A DNA stretch of 14,910 nucleotides from contig JAJZVE010000033.1 in the NCBI GenBank assembly GCA_021845835.1, positions 1 to 14,910 of the forward strand, given 5' to 3'. The notes beneath the pieces were generated by a model. The model did no database searches. It saw only the letters and a list, made by a program, of their open reading frames with translations, and was not told the origin of the DNA. Positions 6,939-13,848 of this stretch are shown here, in pieces. The DNA is from Pseudomonadota bacterium. GTDB taxonomy: Bacteria; Pseudomonadota; Alphaproteobacteria; Acetobacterales; Acetobacteraceae. The first letter of the stretch is position 1, and each line of letters starts with the position of its first letter. Made by a program: the position numbers and the translations under genes.

Positions 6939-6976
6939 CCCGTCGAATCCTGGACGGGTTCCAGCGACCGGGATTC
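6939..6976 (+). promoter_or_regulatory. Overlapping inverted repeats in the leader of the EAL gene
   Basis: Two perfect 6-base inverted pairs interleave: CCCGTC (6939-6944) with GACGGG (6953-6958), and GAATCC (6945-6950) with GGATTC (6971-6976). They cannot both form as nested helices, so they would be alternative hairpins or a pseudoknot. The second pair covers the only weak ribosome-site-like GGGA (6970-6973) ahead of ATG 6982. It does not match any c-di-GMP riboswitch class I know. The role is inferred. Confidence 0.3.
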
Positions 6977-6981
6977 GTGTC

Positions 6982-7812
6982 ATGCCGTCAGACGCCGCCA
7001 CCCGCGACCACGCGCCCGCCCGCTACCGGCTGCAGCCGCACCAGCGCGACGCCGCCACCGAACGGCGCCGGCTGGAGCGCGATCTGGCGCTGGCGGTGCA
7101 GCAGGGCCGTCTGCTGTTGCATTACCAGCCCCGCATCGTACTGGCGTCCGGCCAGACGCGCGCGGCGGAGGCGCTGGTCCGCTGGCCGCACCGCACCCGC
7201 GGCCTGGTGTCGCCCACCCTGTTCATCCCGCTCGCCGAGCAGAGCAGCCTCATCCTGTCCATCGGCGGCTGGGTGCTGCGGGCCGCCTGCCGGCAGGCGC
7301 GGCAGTGGCAGCGGCCGTGGTGCGTTTCGGTCAACGTCGCGGCGCGCCAGATCACCAGCGGCGCGCTGCTCGGCCAGGTGGCGGCGGCGCTGGAGGAAAG
7401 CGGGCTGCCGCCGGAGCGGCTGGAGCTGGAACTTACCGAATCGGAGCTGATCGACGTGGACGCCGAGACGCTGCTGGCGCTGTCGGCGGTGCGCGACCTC
7501 GGCGTCGGCCTGGCGCTCGACGATTTCGGCTCCGGCCATGCCAGCCTCGCGGTGCTGCGGCGGCTGCCGCTGACGGTGATGAAGCTGGACCGCTCGCTGC
7601 TGCGCGACGTCCCGGAACACCCGGAGGACACGGCGGTGCTGCGCGCGGTGATCGCGCTCGGCCATGCGCTCGGGTTGAGCGTGGTGGCGGAGGGGATCGA
7701 GCGCGAGCCGCAGCGCGCCTTCCTGTCCGGCTGCGGCTGCGACGAGGGCCAGGGCTACCTGTTCAGCCAGCCGCTGCCGCCGGAGCAGTTGGCGGCGCAG
7801 ATGGCGAAATGA
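6982..7812 (+). CDS. EAL-domain cyclic-di-GMP phosphodiesterase (stand-alone)
   Basis: The 276-residue protein is a single EAL domain (about 30-276) after a short basic lead, with no signal peptide, membrane helix, sensor or GGDEF domain. The enzyme class hydrolyses c-di-GMP to pGpG, lowering the second messenger that promotes attachment and cellulose production. The motifs needed for catalysis are intact: EAL itself (63-65, in AAEALVRW), Asn118 in SVNVAARQ, ELTES with Glu150 and Glu153, the loop-6 motif DDFGSG (180-185) with both aspartates, Lys201 in VMKLD, Glu237 in VAEGIE, and Gln257 in EGQGYLFS. An active phosphodiesterase is therefore predicted. The ATG at 6982 has only a weak GGGA upstream, inside a possible hairpin. 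It converges with the molybdoenzyme gene, with three bases between the stop codons. Confidence 0.93.
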   Translation: MPSDAATRDHAPARYRLQPHQRDAATERRRLERDLALAVQQGRLLLHYQPRIVLASGQTRAAEALVRWPHRTRGLVSPTLFIPLAEQSSLILSIGGWVLRAACRQARQWQRPWCVSVNVAARQITSGALLGQVAAALEESGLPPERLELELTESELIDVDAETLLALSAVRDLGVGLALDDFGSGHASLAVLRRLPLTVMKLDRSLLRDVPEHPEDTAVLRAVIALGHALGLSVVAEGIEREPQRAFLSGCGCDEGQGYLFSQPLPPEQLAAQMAK

Positions 7813-7815
7813 AGG

Positions 7816-8475
7816 TCAGCCGTACCGTTCCTCCGCCCACGGGTCGGCGTTGTTGTGGTAGCCGCGGGTCTCCCAGAAGCCGGGCCGGTCGCTGGTCGCC
7901 AGTTCGATGCGCCGCACCCATTTCGCCGATTTCCACAGATAGAGGCGCGGGATCAGCACACGCACCGGCCCGCCGTGCTGGCGCGGGATCGGCGCGCCGT
8001 TCCACGAATGCACCAGGAACACGTCCGGCTGGTCGAACTGGTCCAGCCGCACATTGGTCGTGTAGCCGTCATGGGCGTGGAAGATGACGTGCCGCGCCGC
8101 GGGCGTCGGCTGCGCCCGCTGCAGCAGCGCGCGCGCCGCCACGCCCTGCCAGGCGTTGTCGTAGCGCGTCCATTGCGTGACGCAGTGCATGTCGGAGACG
8201 CTGTCCGTCTGCGGCAGCGCCATGAAGTCGGCGAGCGTCAGGCGCAGCGGGTGCGCCACCGCGCCGTCCACGTCGAGGCGGAACGTGTCCGCCGTCACGT
8301 CCGGCTGGATGCCGAGGTCCAGCACCGGCCAGTCCGACACCGCGCGCTGGCCGGGCGGCAGGCGCACGGTCGCCGGATCGGCGGTGGTGCCGGTGAGCAG
8401 CCGCCCCTCGCGCGCCCAGTCCTGCTTGCGCGCGATCAGCTTGTCGCGCGGCTTGGCGGTCGTGTCGTCGGTCAT
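7816..8475 (-). CDS. Sulfite-oxidase-like (MsrP/YedY-type) molybdopterin oxidoreductase, cytosolic
   Basis: The 219-residue protein carries the oxidoreductase molybdopterin-binding fold. The molybdenum-ligating Cys98 is in SDMHCVTQW. Also visible are the cofactor-contacting FHAHDGYTTNV (132-142), HSWNGAPIPRQHGGPVRVL (156-174), the LYLWKSAKWVRRIEL block (178-192), and a C-terminal GFWETRGYHNNADPW typical of this family. Unlike MsrP, there is no twin-arginine signal and no membrane heme partner next door, so it should stay in the cytosol. Its reaction is unknown; relatives reduce methionine sulfoxide or oxidise sulfite. The start at 8475 has GAGG and AGGAG within 4-9 bases. The frame stays open to 8862, but that upstream part overlaps the riboswitch and crcB and is not coding. 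It is divergent from crcB. Confidence 0.9.
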   Translation of the reverse strand: MTDDTTAKPRDKLIARKQDWAREGRLLTGTTADPATVRLPPGQRAVSDWPVLDLGIQPDVTADTFRLDVDGAVAHPLRLTLADFMALPQTDSVSDMHCVTQWTRYDNAWQGVAARALLQRAQPTPAARHVIFHAHDGYTTNVRLDQFDQPDVFLVHSWNGAPIPRQHGGPVRVLIPRLYLWKSAKWVRRIELATSDRPGFWETRGYHNNADPWAEERYG

Positions 8476-8526
8476 GTGCCTCGCTCCTGGCCGGACGCGG
8501 CCGAGGCTAGTGCAAGGCGCGCCGGC

Positions 8527-8555
8527 TTGCCAAACCCCCGGTCGCCGCGTATCGG
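8527..8555 (+). promoter_or_regulatory. Candidate promoter of the crcB transcription unit
   Basis: TTGCCA (8527-8532, five of six to consensus) and TATCGG (8550-8555, three of six) are separated by 17 bases. Transcription would begin at about 8562, just before the fluoride aptamer, which fits a riboswitch leader. Found by eye. Confidence 0.45.
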
Positions 8556-8570
8556 TCCCGCACACGCATA

Positions 8571-8642
8571 CGGGGATGGGGTCCCCCAAAACCGCCCGCG
8601 AGGGCTGATGACTCCTGCTGCGCAGCCAAGGTGCGCAGCGGG
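8571..8642 (+). ncRNA. Fluoride riboswitch (crcB motif) with expression hairpin
   Basis: The aptamer signature is clear. GGGG-ATGGGGT-CCCC (8572-8586) is the first hairpin with the conserved GATGG. It is followed by the CAAAACCGCC equivalent of the conserved AUAAACGC linker, then a CCC/GGG stem and the hallmark CTGATGACTCCT (8605-8616). Starting inside that ACTCCT, an 11-base-pair hairpin (8614-8624 with 8632-8642, loop GCCAAGG) overlaps the aptamer end, as in the Pseudomonas syringae element. It is therefore the likely switching element, although no T-run follows. The aptamer class binds fluoride through a magnesium cluster and turns on genes that remove it. It lies 59 bases upstream of crcB, exactly the expected target. 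Confidence 0.88.
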
Positions 8643-8701
8643 TGGTTCGTGCCCTGCTACCGCACTGCCCCCGCCGCACGACAGATGAAGGTGGAGGCAG
8701 A

Positions 8702-9130
8702 ATGGCGGACACGCTCTGGATAGCCCTCGGCGGCGCGCTCGGCAGCGTCGCACGGTACTGGCTCGCCGTGTGGGCGGTGCCGATCAGCCGCTCGCTGCCC
8801 TGGGGCACCATCCTCATCAACGTCGCCGGCTCGTTCGCGATCGCCCTGTTCGGCACCCTCACCGCCGAGAGCGGGCGCTATCCCCTGCCGGGTACTGCGC
8901 GGCTGTTCTTCATGGTCGGCGTGTGCGGCGGCTTCACCACCTTCTCCTCGTTCAGCCTGCAGACGCTCGATCTGCTGCGCGGCGGCGCGCCGGGACGGGC
9001 GCTCGCCAATATCACGCTGTCGGTCATGCTCTGCCTCGCCGCGGCGACATTGGGCTATGTTGCGGCGACACAGGTCCACGCCGGCGACCGGCCGGTCGCG
9101 CAGGCGGCGCCGGAGGAACCGGCGGCGTGA
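8702..9130 (+). CDS. crcB: Fluoride exporter CrcB/Fluc
   Basis: This 142-residue inner-membrane protein of the Fluc/CrcB family forms dual-topology dimers that let fluoride leave the cell. Four hydrophobic segments are visible (about 4-22, 34-53, 66-86, 99-122). Family signatures are present: [11 protein letters not shown] (10-20), [12 protein letters not shown] with the conserved Asn40 (34-45), and [14 protein letters not shown] (72-85) with the pore Phe pair (78, 81) and the Thr-Phe-Ser bend that binds the central sodium. A 20-residue Ala/Pro/Glu-rich tail is hydrophilic. ATG 8702 has AAGGTGGAGG four bases upstream; a GTG at 8642 would place the riboswitch hairpin in coding sequence. Control by the upstream fluoride riboswitch is strongly implied. 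The stop overlaps or abuts the stress-protein gene. Confidence 0.96.
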   Translation: MADTLWIALGGALGSVARYWLAVWAVPISRSLPWGTILINVAGSFAIALFGTLTAESGRYPLPGTARLFFMVGVCGGFTTFSSFSLQTLDLLRGGAPGRALANITLSVMLCLAAATLGYVAATQVHAGDRPVAQAAPEEPAA

Positions 9131-9144
9131 ACGGAGCGGCGGGC

Positions 9145-9963
9145 ATGAGCGGCACCATTCTGGCGATCCTGGTGACGATGGCGGGCACGGAGTGGTGCCT
9201 CGATGCCGCCCGCCAGGCCGCCGCCGCGCTGCCCGGGGCGCGGCTGCTGGCGCTGCATGTGCGGCTCGATCCCGACAGTACCATCATCCCGAGCGAGGAA
9301 ATCCTCACGCCCCGGCAGCGCCGCGCGCTGGCGCTGCAGGCGGAGAGCGAGGCGGCGGCGCTGCATGCCGCGTTCGCCGACTGGCGCGCACAGCAGCAGC
9401 CGGAGCCGCCGGCCGAATGGCGCGAGGTGACCGGCACCGTCACCGACCAGGTGACGCGGCTCGGCAGCACAGCGGCGCTGATCGTGATGGCCGCACCCGC
9501 CCCGCACGCACGCGGCCGCGCGCTGGAGGCGCTGCACGCCGCGCTGTTCGGGACGCACCGGCTGCTGCTGCTGGTGCCGCAGCACGGTCCGGCCCGCCCG
9601 CCGCGCCGCATCGCCATCGGCTGGAAGGACAGCGCGGTGTGCCGCGCCGCGATCGCAGAGGCCGCCCCCTGGCTGCGGCAGGCCGACGCGGTGGACGTGC
9701 TGCACGCCGTCGCCCGCGACCCCGCCGAGCTTGAGGCAGCTTCGCGGCTGCTGCGCGAACTCGGCGTCGCGGCAACCCTGCACGCGCTGCCGCGCGGCGA
9801 CGCCCCGGTCGGCGCGCAACTGCTCGCCGAGGCGGCGGCACGCCATGCCGACTGGCTGCTGATCGGCGCCTATCGCCGCCCGCAGGCGGTGGAATGGCTG
9901 CTCGGCGGCGTCACCCGCACAGTGCTGCGGGAAGCGCGTCTGCCGGTGCTGATGCTGCACTGA
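9145..9963 (+). CDS. Universal stress protein, tandem UspA-like domains
   Basis: The 272-residue protein appears to be two Usp folds. The N-terminal one (1-145) begins with the beta strand TILAILVTMAG and ends with LIVMAAPAPHARG...LLLLVPQ. The C-terminal one (about 154-272) starts RRIAIGWKDS and ends with WLLIGAYRRPQAVEWLLGGVTRTVLREARLPVLMLH, the classic Usp end. The ATP-binding pattern G-2x-G-9x-G is incomplete: in GAYRRPQAVEWLLGG the second glycine is Arg, so nucleotide binding may be lost. ATG 9145 has GGAG eight bases upstream; GTG 9127, overlapping the crcB stop as GTGA, is an alternative adding six residues. Either way it is probably cotranscribed with crcB and so fluoride-inducible. 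This is inferred from spacing. Confidence 0.88.
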   Translation: MSGTILAILVTMAGTEWCLDAARQAAAALPGARLLALHVRLDPDSTIIPSEEILTPRQRRALALQAESEAAALHAAFADWRAQQQPEPPAEWREVTGTVTDQVTRLGSTAALIVMAAPAPHARGRALEALHAALFGTHRLLLLVPQHGPARPPRRIAIGWKDSAVCRAAIAEAAPWLRQADAVDVLHAVARDPAELEAASRLLRELGVAATLHALPRGDAPVGAQLLAEAAARHADWLLIGAYRRPQAVEWLLGGVTRTVLREARLPVLMLH

Positions 9964-9987
9964 CCGGCCTGAATAACCGGCAGGTCA
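9961..9987. terminator. Inverted repeat spanning both stop codons of convergent genes
   Basis: TGACC-G-GCC (9961-9969) pairs with GGC-A-GGTCA (9979-9987) apart from one G/A mismatch, with loop TGAATAACC. The outer arms are the stop codon of the stress-protein gene and, on the other strand, that of smpB. No T-run follows on either side, so it would be at most a weak bidirectional terminator. Confidence 0.35.
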
Positions 9988-10467
9988 GCCCCGCTCGCGC
10001 AGCAGCCGCGCCTTGTCGCGCTGCCAGTCGCGCGCCGCGATGGCGTGCCGCTTGTCAGCCTTGTTGCGGCCTTCGGCGAGGCCCAGCAGCACTTTCGCCC
10101 GCCCGCGCTCGTTGAAATGGATATCCAGCGGCACCAGCGTCTGCCCGGCACGCGCGACCGCGCCGAGCAGGTGGCTGATCTGCTTGTGCCTGAGCAGCAG
10201 CTTGCGCGGCGCGCGCGGTTCGAAGCGCGACAGCACGCCGCCCTGCCATTCGGGAATATAGCAGTTGAACAGATACATCTCGCCGTCGCGCTCGCCGGCC
10301 CAGGCTTCGGTCAGCGTGGCGCGGCCGGCGCGCAGGCTTTTCACCTCCGGGCCTTTCAGCACGATGCCGGCCTCGATCGTCTCCTTGATCGTGTAGTCGT
10401 ACCGCGCCTTGCGGTTCTGCGATGCGATGCCGTGCGAGATCAGGCCGGATTTGCGGCGTTCCGCCAT
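9985..10467 (-). CDS. smpB: SsrA-binding protein SmpB
   Basis: This 160-residue protein is the tmRNA partner that delivers tmRNA to stalled ribosomes for trans-translation. It shows the whole family pattern: ISHGIASQNRKARYDYTIKETIEAGIVL (10-37), LKGPEVKSLRAGRATLTEAW (37-56), the EMYLFNCYIPEW strand (63-74), PRKLLLRHKQI (87-97), TLVPLDIHFNERGRAKVLLGLAEGR (110-134), and the basic C-terminal tail that threads into the mRNA channel (KRHAIAARDWQRDKARLLRERG). The ribosome site is weak, consistent with translation following dapA, whose stop lies 13 bases upstream on the same strand. The ssrA gene itself is not in the window. Confidence 0.97.
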   Translation of the reverse strand: MAERRKSGLISHGIASQNRKARYDYTIKETIEAGIVLKGPEVKSLRAGRATLTEAWAGERDGEMYLFNCYIPEWQGGVLSRFEPRAPRKLLLRHKQISHLLGAVARAGQTLVPLDIHFNERGRAKVLLGLAEGRNKADKRHAIAARDWQRDKARLLRERG

Positions 10468-10480
10468 CTGCTGCGTCGTT

Positions 10481-11359
10481 TCAGTTCAGCACGCCCGTTT
10501 CGACCAGCGCCGCCCGCACGCGCGCCCTGGTCGCCTCGCTGCACGGCGCCAGCGGCAGGCGGCAGGCCGCGCTGGTGTGGCCGAGCAGCGACGCCGCATA
10601 CTTCACCGGGCCGGGGCTGGTTTCCGCGAACATCGCGTCATGCAGCGGCAGCAGCCGGCGCTGGATGCGCATCGCCTCGGCCAGCCGGCCGTCCTGCCAG
10701 GCGCGGTGCATGGCGCTGCACAGGCGCGGCGCCACGTTGCCGGTGACGCTGATGCAGCCGACGCCGCCGGCGGCCAGGAAGGCGAGCGCGGTGTGGTCCT
10801 CGCCGGAGAGCTGGCAGAACGCCTCGCCGCAGGCGCGCGCGGTGTGCAGCGGGCGGGCGAGGTTGGCGGTCGCGTCCTTGACGCCGACGATGTTGCGGTG
10901 CTTCGCCAGCCGCGCCATCGTCTCGACGCTCATGTCGACCACGCTGCGGCCGGGGATGTTATAGATCATGATCGGGATGTCGGCGGCGTCGGCGATCGCG
11001 GTGTAATGCAGGAACAGGCCCTCCTGCGTCGGCTTGTTGTAGTAGGGCGTGACCACCAGCGCCGCATCGGCGCCGGCGTGCCTGGCGTGACGCGCGAGGT
11101 CGATCGCCTCGGCAGTGCTGTTCGACCCCGCCCCCGCGATCACCGGCACGCGCCCGCGCGCCACCGCGACGGTGATCTCGACCACGCGCTTGTGCTCCGC
11201 GTGCGACAGCGTCGGGCTTTCGCCGGTGGTGCCGACCGGCACCAGTCCGTGCGTGCCTTCCGCGATCTGCCATTCGACGAAGCGGGCGAGCGCGTCCTCG
11301 TCCAGCGCGCCGTCGTCGCGCATCGGGGTGATCAGGGCAACCAGGGAACCTTGGAACAT
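10481..11359 (-). CDS. dapA: 4-hydroxy-tetrahydrodipicolinate synthase
   Basis: The 292-residue TIM-barrel enzyme condenses pyruvate with aspartate semialdehyde, the first committed step to diaminopimelate (peptidoglycan) and lysine. The numbering matches E. coli DapA exactly at the active site: Schiff-base Lys161 in GVKDAT, the proton-relay Thr44 (GTTGES), Tyr107 (VTPYYNKP) and Tyr133 (IYNIPGRS), and substrate-binding Arg138. A GAGG lies 8-9 bases before ATG 11359. It precedes smpB by 13 bases on the same strand, an arrangement common in alphaproteobacteria, and is divergent from the lytic transglycosylase across 86 bases that must hold both promoters. Lysine feedback sensitivity cannot be judged from the sequence. 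Confidence 0.97.
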   Translation of the reverse strand: MFQGSLVALITPMRDDGALDEDALARFVEWQIAEGTHGLVPVGTTGESPTLSHAEHKRVVEITVAVARGRVPVIAGAGSNSTAEAIDLARHARHAGADAALVVTPYYNKPTQEGLFLHYTAIADAADIPIMIYNIPGRSVVDMSVETMARLAKHRNIVGVKDATANLARPLHTARACGEAFCQLSGEDHTALAFLAAGGVGCISVTGNVAPRLCSAMHRAWQDGRLAEAMRIQRRLLPLHDAMFAETSPGPVKYAASLLGHTSAACRLPLAPCSEATRARVRAALVETGVLN

Positions 11360-11445
11360 CGCCTGCGCCTCACTGGCGGACCGAGGCGGGAAGGATTAGG
11401 CGGGCGGGGGATGCACCGCAAGGCCGCGCCGGAGTAGAAGACCGC

Positions 11446-13401
11446 ATGAGCCGCGTATCGTTCTGGCGCCCGCAAGTGGCAAAATGCTGGGTCGCGCTGG
11501 CCGCCCTGCTGCTCGTTCGCCCGGCGCAGGCGAGCGACGTGATGGCCGATATCCGCGCCGACCGCTGGGACGAAGCCGCCGCCGCCGCCGCCGCCGATCC
11601 CGACCCGGTCGCAGCCAAGCTGGTGACGTTCTACCGCCTGCTCGCCCCCGGCCAGGCCGGGGCGGCGGAGATCGACCGTTTCCGCGCCGACAGCCCGGAC
11701 TGGCCGTTCGAGTTCACGCTCACCCGCCGCCGCGACGAGGCGCTGGCGAAGGAGCCGGACGACGCCACCGCCGCCACGCTGTGCGCCGCCGATCGCGTCG
11801 CCGGCGCCAGGGCGCTGGAGCGCTGCGCCGCGGCCGACGCCGCGCTCGGCCGCCCGGGCGACGCCTTCGCCCGCGAAGCCTGGACCGCTCTGCCGCCCGA
11901 CCCCGCCGAGGAGACGCGGTTCCTCGCGCGCTGGGGCGGCGCGCTCGGGCGCGCCGGGCAATGGGCGCGCTTTTCCACCCTCGCCTGGGCCGGGGCCAAC
12001 GGCGGCGCGACGACGCGGCAGGCGCAGCGGCTTGACCCGGCGGACCAGCCGCGGGCGAAGGCGTGGCTGGCGCTGCTGCACGACGACCCGCAGGCGATCG
12101 CCCTGATGCAGGCGCTGCCGCAGGACCAGCGCAGCGAGCCGGGGCTGATGCTGGCCGAGGCGCGCTACCTTCGCCGCGCCACGCTCGATGCCGAGGCGCT
12201 GAAGCTGTGGCTCGCCTCCGGCGCCGCGGCGGAGCGGGCGGCGCCGCCGGCGCACCGGACGGCGTTCTGGGACGAGCGCAACATCCTGGCGCGTCACCGG
12301 CTGCGCGACGGCGATCCCGCCGGCGCCTATGCGCTCGCCGCCGGGCACGCGCAGACGGCGCCGGAGCAGGTGGCCGACGCCGAGTTCCTGGCCGGCTTCA
12401 TCGCGCTGCGCAGGCTGGACGACCGCGCCCGCGCGGCGGCGCATTTCGCCCGCGTCGGCGCGGTGTCGAAAGCGGTGATCACGCAGGCGCGGTCGCATTT
12501 CTGGCTGGGCCGCGCCGCGGCCGACGAGGCGACGGCGCGGCGCGAATACGAAAGCGCCGCCGCCTACCCCAGCACCTTCTACGGCCAGCTCGCCGCACTC
12601 GCGCTCGGCGAGGGGCCGGCGGGACTGGCGCGGCGCATCACCGCACTGCGCGACCCCGCCTGGGACCCGGCGCAGGCGCTCGCCTTCGCCGGGCGGGAGC
12701 TGGCGCGGGCCAGCGCCTATCTGGTGGGCTGGGGGGAGCGGCAGCGGGCGCAGGCGTTCCTGCTGCGCCTCATCGACATCGTGCCGGACCCGGTGGACCG
12801 CTCGATCGCGGCGCGGCTGGCGAGCGGGTTCGGCATGCCGGAGACCGCCATCGCCATCGCCCGCCACGCCGGGCGCGAGGGCGTGGTGCTGCTGGACGCC
12901 GGCTGGCCGCAGGCGGCGGCGCTGCCGCCCGGCGCGGCGGTGGAGCCGGCGCTGGCGCTCGGCATCATGCGCCAGGAAAGCAGCTTCGACCCGGCCACGG
13001 TCTCGCCTGCCGGCGCGCAGGGGCTGATGCAACTGCTGCCCGGCACGGCGGCGCTGGTGGCACGCCAGATCGGCTACCGGCTGCCGCTGCCGAGCCTGAC
13101 CGCCGATACCGGCGCCAACATGCGGCTCGGCACCGCCTATCTGCACGGTCTGCTGGCCGCGTTCGATGGCTGCACGCCGCTCGCCGTCGCCGCCTACAAC
13201 GCCGGGCCGAACCGGGTACAGCAATGGCTGGCGGAAAACGGCGACCCGCGCCAGCCGGGCGTGGAAATGCTGGACTGGATCGAGCTGATCCCGTTCGGCG
13301 AGACGCGCAATTACGTGCAGCGGGTGATCGAGAACGAGGAAGTCTATCGCGCCCGCAGCGGCGACATCCGCCCGCATCCGCTGGCGCAATGGCTGCGGTG
13401 A
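11446..13401 (+). CDS. slt: Soluble lytic murein transglycosylase, Slt70 family
   Basis: The 651-residue periplasmic enzyme cleaves peptidoglycan glycan strands with formation of 1,6-anhydro-muramyl ends. A Sec signal peptide covers 1-29 (hydrophobic core about 14-24, cleavage after AQA). Residues of about 30-480 form the alpha-superhelical U and L domains typical of Slt70, rich in Ala and Arg. The catalytic domain follows: Glu511 in IMRQESSFDP is the single acid/base, with SPAGAQGLMQLLPGTA (520-535), ANMRLGTAYL and AVAAYNAGPNRV (581-592) as family motifs. The last 70 residues include IELIPFGETRNYVQRVIENEEVY, also typical. The ribosome site is weak (GGAG 11 bases away). Its end overlaps pgpA. 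A 725-codon open frame on the opposite strand is a GC-rich shadow. Confidence 0.94.
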   Translation: MSRVSFWRPQVAKCWVALAALLLVRPAQASDVMADIRADRWDEAAAAAAADPDPVAAKLVTFYRLLAPGQAGAAEIDRFRADSPDWPFEFTLTRRRDEALAKEPDDATAATLCAADRVAGARALERCAAADAALGRPGDAFAREAWTALPPDPAEETRFLARWGGALGRAGQWARFSTLAWAGANGGATTRQAQRLDPADQPRAKAWLALLHDDPQAIALMQALPQDQRSEPGLMLAEARYLRRATLDAEALKLWLASGAAAERAAPPAHRTAFWDERNILARHRLRDGDPAGAYALAAGHAQTAPEQVADAEFLAGFIALRRLDDRARAAAHFARVGAVSKAVITQARSHFWLGRAAADEATARREYESAAAYPSTFYGQLAALALGEGPAGLARRITALRDPAWDPAQALAFAGRELARASAYLVGWGERQRAQAFLLRLIDIVPDPVDRSIAARLASGFGMPETAIAIARHAGREGVVLLDAGWPQAAALPPGAAVEPALALGIMRQESSFDPATVSPAGAQGLMQLLPGTAALVARQIGYRLPLPSLTADTGANMRLGTAYLHGLLAAFDGCTPLAVAAYNAGPNRVQQWLAENGDPRQPGVEMLDWIELIPFGETRNYVQRVIENEEVYRARSGDIRPHPLAQWLR

Positions 13402-13838
13402 GGGCGGCCCCCCTGCTGGCCGCCGGCCTCGGCCTCGGCCACGCGCCGGCCGCGCCGGGCACCATCGCATCCGCCGCCGCGGTGCTGCTCGGCGCGGGGC
13501 TGCTGGCATGGTCGCCCTGGGCGCTGGCGATCGCGGCGTTGGCGGCGACGCTCGGCGGCGTCTGGGCGATCGCCGCGGCGGACGCGGGCGACGATCCGGG
13601 CTGGGTGGTGATCGACGAGGTGGCGGGGCAGTGGATCACGCTGCTCGCCCTGCCCCGCCCCGCGCCGTTCTGGCTGCTCGCCGCGTTCCTGCTGTTCAGG
13701 GTGCTGGACATCGCCAAGCCAGGCCCGATCGGCTGGGCGGACCGGCAGCATGGTCCGCTCGGCGTGATGGCGGACGACGTGATCGCCGGCGCGATCGGCG
13801 CCGCGCTGCTGCTGGCGGCGCGCCTGATCCAGGCATGA
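13389..13838 (+). CDS. pgpA: Phosphatidylglycerophosphatase A
   Basis: This 149-residue inner-membrane phosphatase removes the phosphate from phosphatidylglycerophosphate, the last step to phosphatidylglycerol. Motifs of the PgpA family are all in order: HAPAAPGTIAS (18-28), DPGWVVIDEVAGQW (69-82, with the Asp/Glu expected to bind magnesium), FRVLDIAKPGPIGWADR (103-119) and GVMADDVIAG (125-134). Hydrophobic segments at about 29-64, 82-102 and 130-146 fit a multi-pass membrane protein. ATG 13389 overlaps the transglycosylase end by 13 bases; GTG 13398 overlaps its stop as GTGA and is nearly as likely. Neither has a ribosome site, so translation is probably coupled to slt. pncC follows after 10 bases. 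Confidence 0.92.
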   Translation: MAAVRAAPLLAAGLGLGHAPAAPGTIASAAAVLLGAGLLAWSPWALAIAALAATLGGVWAIAAADAGDDPGWVVIDEVAGQWITLLALPRPAPFWLLAAFLLFRVLDIAKPGPIGWADRQHGPLGVMADDVIAGAIGAALLLAARLIQA

Positions 13839-13848
13839 GGAGGCAACG

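Noticed and set aside
8476..8862. N-terminal extension of the molybdoenzyme frame
   Set aside because: It would overlap the promoter, riboswitch and first part of crcB; the ATG at 8475 has a good ribosome site and fits the family length.
11360..11445. Possible regulatory site in the dapA/slt divergent gap
   Set aside because: I could not find a promoter pair or an inverted repeat better than background.
11332..13509. 725-codon open frame on the reverse strand
   Set aside because: It lies antisense to the transglycosylase, which has a complete set of family motifs. The antisense product is low-complexity Arg/Ala/Gly with no recognisable domain, as expected in very GC-rich DNA.
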